The position numbers were made by a program, and so were the translations under genes. Positions 7,031-11,339 of a stretch of 11,339 nucleotides of DNA are shown piece by piece. Numbering within the stretch: position 1 is the stretch's first letter; the number at the start of each line of letters is the position of its first letter. The DNA comes from a bacterium (GTDB taxonomy: Bacteria; Bacteroidota; Ignavibacteria; Kapaibacteriales; Kapaibacteriaceae), in the NCBI GenBank assembly GCA_020050895.1, contig JAGVJW010000193.1:1-11339 (forward strand). Reading direction: 5' to 3'. The notes under the pieces were generated by a model. It had not been told where the DNA came from. It worked only from the letters and a program-made list of their open reading frames with translations, and searched no databases.

Positions 7031-7063
7031 CTCCTCTCTAGTCCCCTTCATTTCTACTTTTCT
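7031..7063 (+). promoter_or_regulatory. Pyrimidine-rich leader before ald
   Basis: Twenty-nine of these 33 bases are C or T, ending 12 bases before ATG 7076. It resembles the leader before the divergent aminotransferase gene and lacks a Shine-Dalgarno sequence. Confidence 0.4.
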
Positions 7064-7075
7064 AAGTAAAACATT

Positions 7076-8188
7076 ATGATCATCGGTGTCCCTAAGGAAA
7101 TCAAACCGCTGGAAAAGCGAGTTGGACTCACGCCCGGAGGAGCAGAAATGCTGATCCGTAACGGGCATAAAGTTGTCGTCGAGGCTGATGCAGGAATCGG
7201 CAGCGGTTTTTCAAACGAACGGTATACTTCGATTGGTGCAGAGACAGCTTCTGATGCCAGTGCAGTGTATGCTCAGGCCGACATGATCATCAAGGTCAAG
7301 GAACCTATCGCTCCCGAGTATCCATTGATCAAGCGCAACCAAACATTGTTCACTTACTTCCATTTTGCAGCTTCGCGCGAGCTCACCGATGCCATGTTAA
7401 AAAGTGGCGCAACATGTATTGCCTACGAAACTGTTCAAAAGAACGATGGTTCGTTGCCCCTTCTCATTCCAATGTCGGAAGTAGCCGGCCGTATGGCACC
7501 TCAGGAAGGTGCTAAATTTCTTGAGCATCCGATGGGAGGACGCGGCGTTTTGTTAGGGGGCGTTCCAGGCGTGCGACCTGCAAACGTAATGGTCCTTGGC
7601 GGAGGAGTTGTGGGCACTAATGCAGCAAAGATTGCTGCGGGATTCGGCGCACAGGTGACGATATTTGATAACAATCTTTATCGTTTACGATACCTCGACG
7701 ATGTGATGCCAAGGAACTGTACAACACAGATGTCTACCGCAGCTAACATCCGCGAGGCTATTGTCGATGCCGATCTTGTTATCGGCGCTGTTCTCATCGT
7801 AGGCGCAAAGGCGCCACATCTGGTTACGCGCGATATGCTGTCTACGATGAAACCTGGATCCGTAATCGTCGACGTTTCCGTAGACCAGGGTGGTTGTGTT
7901 GAAACCTGTAAGCCAACAACGCACGATAATCCAACCTACGTGGTTGACGGAGTTGTCCACTACGGCGTTGCCAACATGCCAGGTGCAGTTCCATATACAT
8001 CAACGCTGGCGCTTACCGGAGCTACACTTCCATATGCCGTCGAACTTGCCAACAAGGGATGGAAACAGGCTGTCATCGGAAACCGTGAACTGGCGCTTGG
8101 CGTCAACGTTGTAGAAGGTAAAATAGTTTATCAAGCTGTAGCCGAGGCATTCGGCATGGATTACAGTTCGCTGGAGTCAGTGTTATGA
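7076..8188 (+). CDS. ald: Alanine dehydrogenase
   Basis: A 370-residue cytoplasmic enzyme that interconverts L-alanine and pyruvate plus ammonia with NAD, linking amino-acid catabolism to central metabolism. Length matches the family. It begins with MIIGVPKEIKPLEKRVG, and the residues known for substrate binding and catalysis in characterised alanine dehydrogenases are present at the expected numbers: Arg15, Lys75, His96 and Asp270. The NAD-binding Rossmann fold shows VLGGGVVG (173-180), and the signature VANMPGAVPYTST (298-310) is intact. There is no truncation. ATG 7076 is well supported by the N-terminus. The stop overlaps the next gene's start in ATGA, so the two are very likely translated together. 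It is divergent from the aminotransferase cluster. Confidence 0.97.
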   Translation: MIIGVPKEIKPLEKRVGLTPGGAEMLIRNGHKVVVEADAGIGSGFSNERYTSIGAETASDASAVYAQADMIIKVKEPIAPEYPLIKRNQTLFTYFHFAASRELTDAMLKSGATCIAYETVQKNDGSLPLLIPMSEVAGRMAPQEGAKFLEHPMGGRGVLLGGVPGVRPANVMVLGGGVVGTNAAKIAAGFGAQVTIFDNNLYRLRYLDDVMPRNCTTQMSTAANIREAIVDADLVIGAVLIVGAKAPHLVTRDMLSTMKPGSVIVDVSVDQGGCVETCKPTTHDNPTYVVDGVVHYGVANMPGAVPYTSTLALTGATLPYAVELANKGWKQAVIGNRELALGVNVVEGKIVYQAVAEAFGMDYSSLESVL

Positions 8189-9531
8189 AATTGATCTTTA
8201 CCGCCGCTGTTCTCTGCATGGCCACTGCGACGTTGTTTTCGCAGGAGGTTGCGCTTCCGTGGGACAGCGCCGGTAGAGTCTATGTGCTGACGGCTGAAAT
8301 GGAGTCGCAGATATTGCTTTTTCCTGACGTCACAAATCTAACCGAAGCGCGACTGTTCCGTTCGGCGGATGGTACGCTCAGCGTTGAAATCACTGCTAAA
8401 TATCGTGAAGAAATCAGGCGGGAGCGACGGGTACTTACGGATGAACAGCTTCGTGACTTGCGGCAGAAGTTTAATGATCGCGCTGCCGTCACGATGCCGT
8501 CCGTGAAATTCGATCAGTCCGGCAGATCAGCGCTACTGTGGGGAAGTACCCTATGGTCGCTGTTTTATTATGCACCAATGATCATGGTTGCCATTAGTCC
8601 TGAAGAGGGAAATGTTGCAGCTGCATTACCATTCATTATCGCACCAGTTCTCGGATACTTCATTCCTGCGGCGCTTACTTCCAACAGTAACGTAACAAAT
8701 GCCTCCTCTTCCCTTGCTCTCGGTGGTATGTTTCAAGGGGCTATCCATGGGTGGGCCTTGGCAGCGCTGATTCAGGGCGACGAACTTGATGGTAGGGTGG
8801 GTGCTGGGCTTTCAGTTGCAACGGGAATCACAGAATCAGTGGTAGGCTTCACCGTAGCAAATTCATCTGGGATGTCTGAGGGTCATGCAAGCATGATTAA
8901 CACCACAGCATTTTATGGCACTTTGTCTGGATTATTTACAGGTCTGCTAATCGGCTCCGATGAATCTACTGTCGAAATCAGTGCACGTGGTGCAGGTGGA
9001 GCCGGTCTTGCCGGTGCCGCTGCAGGTGTTATCATCGGCAACTCATTAGGATCTTCCAGAACATATACAGGGGCAGATGCAGGCATTTATGCAATTAATG
9101 GCTTCCTTGGTGCCACCTTGCCCTTGGCTATCCTCGCAGCTGTAAAGCCTGAAAGTCTAGACCCGCGTATCTTTTTTGGCTCTGCTATCGCGACAACTGC
9201 ATTGGGGTTGTACGTTGGTACACAGTTGGTAAGGGGACGGGATTACAACTCTACAGTCGGACCTGTGTTATCCACGATTGGAGGAGCGCTGATTGGTTAT
9301 GGAGTTGGGATACTTATCGGCGATACGGCACCAGGTTATATGTGGTGGGTTGGCGCGGCAGGAGGGTTTGCCATTAGCTATCTAACTGCAGACTGGAGAC
9401 CCGAAGGAGACAACGGCGATCATTCGTCACTGAATTTTCAGTTCAATCCACTCGGCATTGCTGCACTCACTGTACCTGAACTTTCAAGGTTTCCTATGCC
9501 TCTGGCATCCGTCTCATATCGGTGGCGATAA
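8185..9531 (+). CDS. Exported membrane protein with four Gly-rich two-helix repeats, function unknown
   Basis: A 448-residue protein I cannot assign to a named family. It opens with a signal peptide (residues 1-20, ending ATLFSQ). A soluble region of about 21-110 follows, with the charged stretch EEIRRERRVLTDEQLRDLR (75-93), probably helical. Residues about 114-400 are strongly hydrophobic and rich in Gly, Ala and Ser. They divide into about four tandem units of roughly 60 residues (about 138-198, 199-257, 258-321 and 322-379), each with an acidic start (SPEE, GDELD, SDEST, PESLD), a first hydrophobic helix, a polar link and a second Gly-spaced helix; a partial unit follows to about 402. The C-terminus ends in SVSYRWR. 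The inner or outer membrane is possible. The ATGA overlap with ald suggests co-translation. Confidence 0.85.
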   Translation: MKLIFTAAVLCMATATLFSQEVALPWDSAGRVYVLTAEMESQILLFPDVTNLTEARLFRSADGTLSVEITAKYREEIRRERRVLTDEQLRDLRQKFNDRAAVTMPSVKFDQSGRSALLWGSTLWSLFYYAPMIMVAISPEEGNVAAALPFIIAPVLGYFIPAALTSNSNVTNASSSLALGGMFQGAIHGWALAALIQGDELDGRVGAGLSVATGITESVVGFTVANSSGMSEGHASMINTTAFYGTLSGLFTGLLIGSDESTVEISARGAGGAGLAGAAAGVIIGNSLGSSRTYTGADAGIYAINGFLGATLPLAILAAVKPESLDPRIFFGSAIATTALGLYVGTQLVRGRDYNSTVGPVLSTIGGALIGYGVGILIGDTAPGYMWWVGAAGGFAISYLTADWRPEGDNGDHSSLNFQFNPLGIAALTVPELSRFPMPLASVSYRWR

Positions 9532-9564
9532 TTCTCCGACCTTCCTCTATGTTTTAAATACTTT

Positions 9565-11217
9565 ATGCTCTCTGAAATTATTCAGCGTCATCGAACAACC
9601 CTTGAATCTGCTGTTACAGCCAACAAGACTCGCCAATATTTTGCCCATTGGCCAGAGCCCCCTAGCGGAAAAATCTATGGAGAGTCTGCTAATGCCGATG
9701 GTGAAGCTGCATTTAAAGGACATTTGAACAGTCAGTTCACCGAACTACTACAGCAAGGCAACATGGGTTGGGTAGGAGAGGAAGCCTCGCCATACGGGTT
9801 TGCGCTTGGGATAACCTACCCGGAAATGGCAATTGATAAACTAATTGACAATGCCACCCAAGCCCAGGCTGCGTGGTGCTCGCTCAGCCCACTAGAACGC
9901 GTCTCGGTATTAATCGAAGCCTTGGAACGCGCCTCCAAACGGTTCTTTGAGATCGGTTATGCTACAATGCACACTACTGGTCAGGGTTTTGTAATGGCAT
10001 TCCAGTCTTCTGGTCCACATGGGTTCGACCGCGCACTGGAGGCTGCAGCCATGGGGTACTCAGCACAGGCTGACATTTCTCCAGAGGTAATGTGGACGAA
10101 GCCGATAGGGAAGAAGGACGTGTCTATCGAAAAGCGGTATCGGATTCTACCCAAGGGTATCAACCTCGTCATTGGATGCAGCACATTTCCTGTATGGAAT
10201 TCTGTTCCTGGGATTTTTGCGGGCTTAGTTACGGGCAATTCCGTGATTGTCAAGCCCCATCCCGGAGCCGTCTTCCCAATTGCAATCGTCGTGGCAGAAA
10301 TCCAGCACGCTTTACATGATCTGGGTTTGGATCCACACATAATTCAACTGGCCGTTGATACGATTGCCAATCCAGTTACACTTCAGCTTGTACGTCACCC
10401 TGCCGTCCGAATAATAGATTACACCGGGGGACCAGCGTTCGGTGACATTGTGGAACAGGAAGCGGTAAGGGATGGGAAAATTGTATATACTGAAATGGCG
10501 GGCATAAACTGCGTCATTGTAGATAGTGCTGAAGATATTGATAAAGCAATGGAGAATCTTGCATTCTCATTGTCGCTTTATGGGGGTCAGATGTGCACCG
10601 CACCCCAAAACGTGTTTGTTGTAAACGATAACGGCAAGCTGGACGATATTGCAATCAAGCTGCGAGAAAAAATCGATGCATTGGTTGGGAATGAGAGGTT
10701 GGGTCCCGGCACAGTTGGCGCAATACACAGCAAAGCAACAATGCAGAGGGTTGAGGATGCATTTGCATTGGATCTCGACGTAATCCGGGCTAGCGCAAAG
10801 ATTACGCATCCAGGCTTTGAAGAAGCACGATCTGTTTCGCCTCTGGTTTTAAAGGTCCCGGTAGATCGAGAAGACATCTACACCAGCGAATGGTTTGGTC
10901 CCATTTCGTTTGTGATAGAAACGCCAACGTTCGCTGATGCCTTGGAGCGTGTTGCGCGAATTGTGAGAGAACATGGATCGCTTACTACGTTGGTATACAC
11001 AACAGATGAAGAAAAAATGAAGGCTGCTGAGGATGTTATCGTTGCAGCAGGATCGCCAATTGCTTTTAACTTCGACAGCTTTGTATGGGTAAATCAAAGC
11101 GCTGCCTTTTCAGATTTTCACGGTACAGGCGCAAACCCTGCAGGTAGTGCAACGTTTGCCGATCTGGCATTTGTTGTAAATAGATTTAATGTAGTAGGGG
11201 TTAGGAAACAACAGTGA
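9565..11217 (+). CDS. paaN: PaaN-type aldehyde dehydrogenase (phenylacetate degradation protein PaaN)
   Basis: A 550-residue cytoplasmic enzyme of the aldehyde dehydrogenase superfamily, matching the length and whole-length pattern of PaaN. That family is associated with aerobic phenylacetyl-CoA catabolism, where the ring-opened aldehyde is oxidised; it resembles the dehydrogenase half of PaaZ without the hydratase domain. Visible features are SPYGFALGITYP (75-86), MHTTGQGFVMAFQ (135-147), the N-terminal dehydrogenase motif VIGCSTFPVWN (202-212), KPHPGAV (230-236), DYTGGPAFG (285-293), the general-base Glu310 in YTEMAG, and the nucleophile Cys344 in GGQMCTAPQN. It starts at ATG 9565, 33 nt after the previous stop, with a CT-rich leader and no Shine-Dalgarno. 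No other paa genes are in the window, so the in vivo substrate is uncertain; another aldehyde is possible. Confidence 0.92.
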   Translation: MLSEIIQRHRTTLESAVTANKTRQYFAHWPEPPSGKIYGESANADGEAAFKGHLNSQFTELLQQGNMGWVGEEASPYGFALGITYPEMAIDKLIDNATQAQAAWCSLSPLERVSVLIEALERASKRFFEIGYATMHTTGQGFVMAFQSSGPHGFDRALEAAAMGYSAQADISPEVMWTKPIGKKDVSIEKRYRILPKGINLVIGCSTFPVWNSVPGIFAGLVTGNSVIVKPHPGAVFPIAIVVAEIQHALHDLGLDPHIIQLAVDTIANPVTLQLVRHPAVRIIDYTGGPAFGDIVEQEAVRDGKIVYTEMAGINCVIVDSAEDIDKAMENLAFSLSLYGGQMCTAPQNVFVVNDNGKLDDIAIKLREKIDALVGNERLGPGTVGAIHSKATMQRVEDAFALDLDVIRASAKITHPGFEEARSVSPLVLKVPVDREDIYTSEWFGPISFVIETPTFADALERVARIVREHGSLTTLVYTTDEEKMKAAEDVIVAAGSPIAFNFDSFVWVNQSAAFSDFHGTGANPAGSATFADLAFVVNRFNVVGVRKQQ

Positions 11218-11222
11218 AGATG

Positions 11223-11339
11223 GTGCCAGGTGCCAAGTGCCAAGTGCCAAGTGCCAAGTGCTAGGTGCCAAGTGCTAGGTGCCAAGTGCTAGGTGCCAAG
11301 TGCTAGGTGCCAAGTGCTAGGTGCCAAGTGCTAGGTGCC
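11223..11339. repeat. Regular heptamer tandem array (GTGCCAA / GTGCTAG), right edge
   Basis: Sixteen complete heptamers run without phase change from 11223 and continue past the window end. The first is GTGCCAG, the next four are GTGCCAA, and from 11251 the array becomes a 14-bp dimer, GTGCCAA followed by GTGCTAG, repeated exactly six times to 11334. The array begins five bases after the paaN stop codon. The TAG in GTGCTAG puts stops in the frames, so it is unlikely to be coding. It belongs to the same family and orientation as the left-edge array. Confidence 0.95.

Larger units (their letters stand above)
6759..7075. other. Divergent intergenic region between the aminotransferase cluster and ald
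   Basis: A 317-bp gene-free spacer that must serve transcription in both directions. It contains pyrimidine-rich leaders beside each start, a candidate promoter on each strand, a hairpin-capable pair at 6875-6881 and 6889-6895 (seven pairs, one of them G-T, seven-base loop), and a perfect 13-bp palindrome at 6966-6978. No conserved riboswitch architecture, small ORF or RNA gene is recognised. Confidence 0.6.

Noticed and set aside
6841..7075. Riboswitch upstream of ald
   Set aside because: No conserved core of the glycine or other known classes could be recognised.
9981..10340. 119-codon minus-strand reading frame within paaN
   Set aside because: Antisense to conserved dehydrogenase motifs; no independent support.
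11223..11339. CRISPR array
   Set aside because: The 7- and 14-bp units are contiguous with no unique spacers, and no cas genes are in the window.

Overview
The window looks like a chromosomal segment from a Bacteroidota/Chlorobiota-type Gram-negative bacterium, possibly an Ignavibacteria- or Kapabacteria-like lineage. That placement is inference. It rests on a secreted protein combining a 'WYFG...' N-terminal domain, a PKD domain and a type-IX-like C-terminal strand domain; on weak or absent Shine-Dalgarno sequences ahead of most genes; on a possible TAnnTTTG-type promoter; and on a heptose (LPS core) biosynthesis gene. I see no phage, transposase, integrase or CRISPR signature.

Layout. Positions 1-125 hold a degenerate array of a 7-bp unit (GTGCCAA and variants). 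A large secreted PKD protein gene follows on the plus strand (195-2453) and converges, with only 13 nt between, on a minus-strand cluster. Reading that cluster in its transcription direction (6758 down to 2467) gives: a DegT/DnrJ/EryC1/StrS sugar aminotransferase; a LiaF/YvqF-like membrane protein; a secreted protein of unknown function; an EamA (DMT) transporter; phosphoheptose isomerase GmhA; and tRNA-Thr(TGT). All neighbours are 15 nt apart or overlap, so this is very probably one transcript. Two junctions are TTGA overlaps using TTG starts, and the gmhA stop codon lies inside the tRNA gene. The shared theme is the cell envelope: activated amino-sugar synthesis, heptose synthesis and an envelope-stress-type membrane protein.

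A 317-bp divergent spacer (6759-7075) should contain the promoters of both directions. It has pyrimidine-rich leaders (on each sense strand) directly before both genes and a 13-bp perfect palindrome over a candidate promoter element. On the plus strand follow alanine dehydrogenase (ald, 7076-8188), a secreted or membrane protein built of about four Gly-rich two-helix repeats (8185-9531, ATGA overlap with ald), and a PaaN-type aldehyde dehydrogenase (9565-11217). These three may form an amino-acid/aromatic catabolic operon, but no other phenylacetate genes are in view.

The window ends in a second array of the same heptamer family (11223 to the end), here very regular, with a 14-bp GTGCCAA+GTGCTAG dimer repeated exactly six times. 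The most unusual points are the heptamer arrays on both edges, the gmhA/tRNA-Thr overlap, the paired TTGA couplings, and the four-fold repeat membrane protein linked to ald. I did not find a convincing wholly new multi-gene system.
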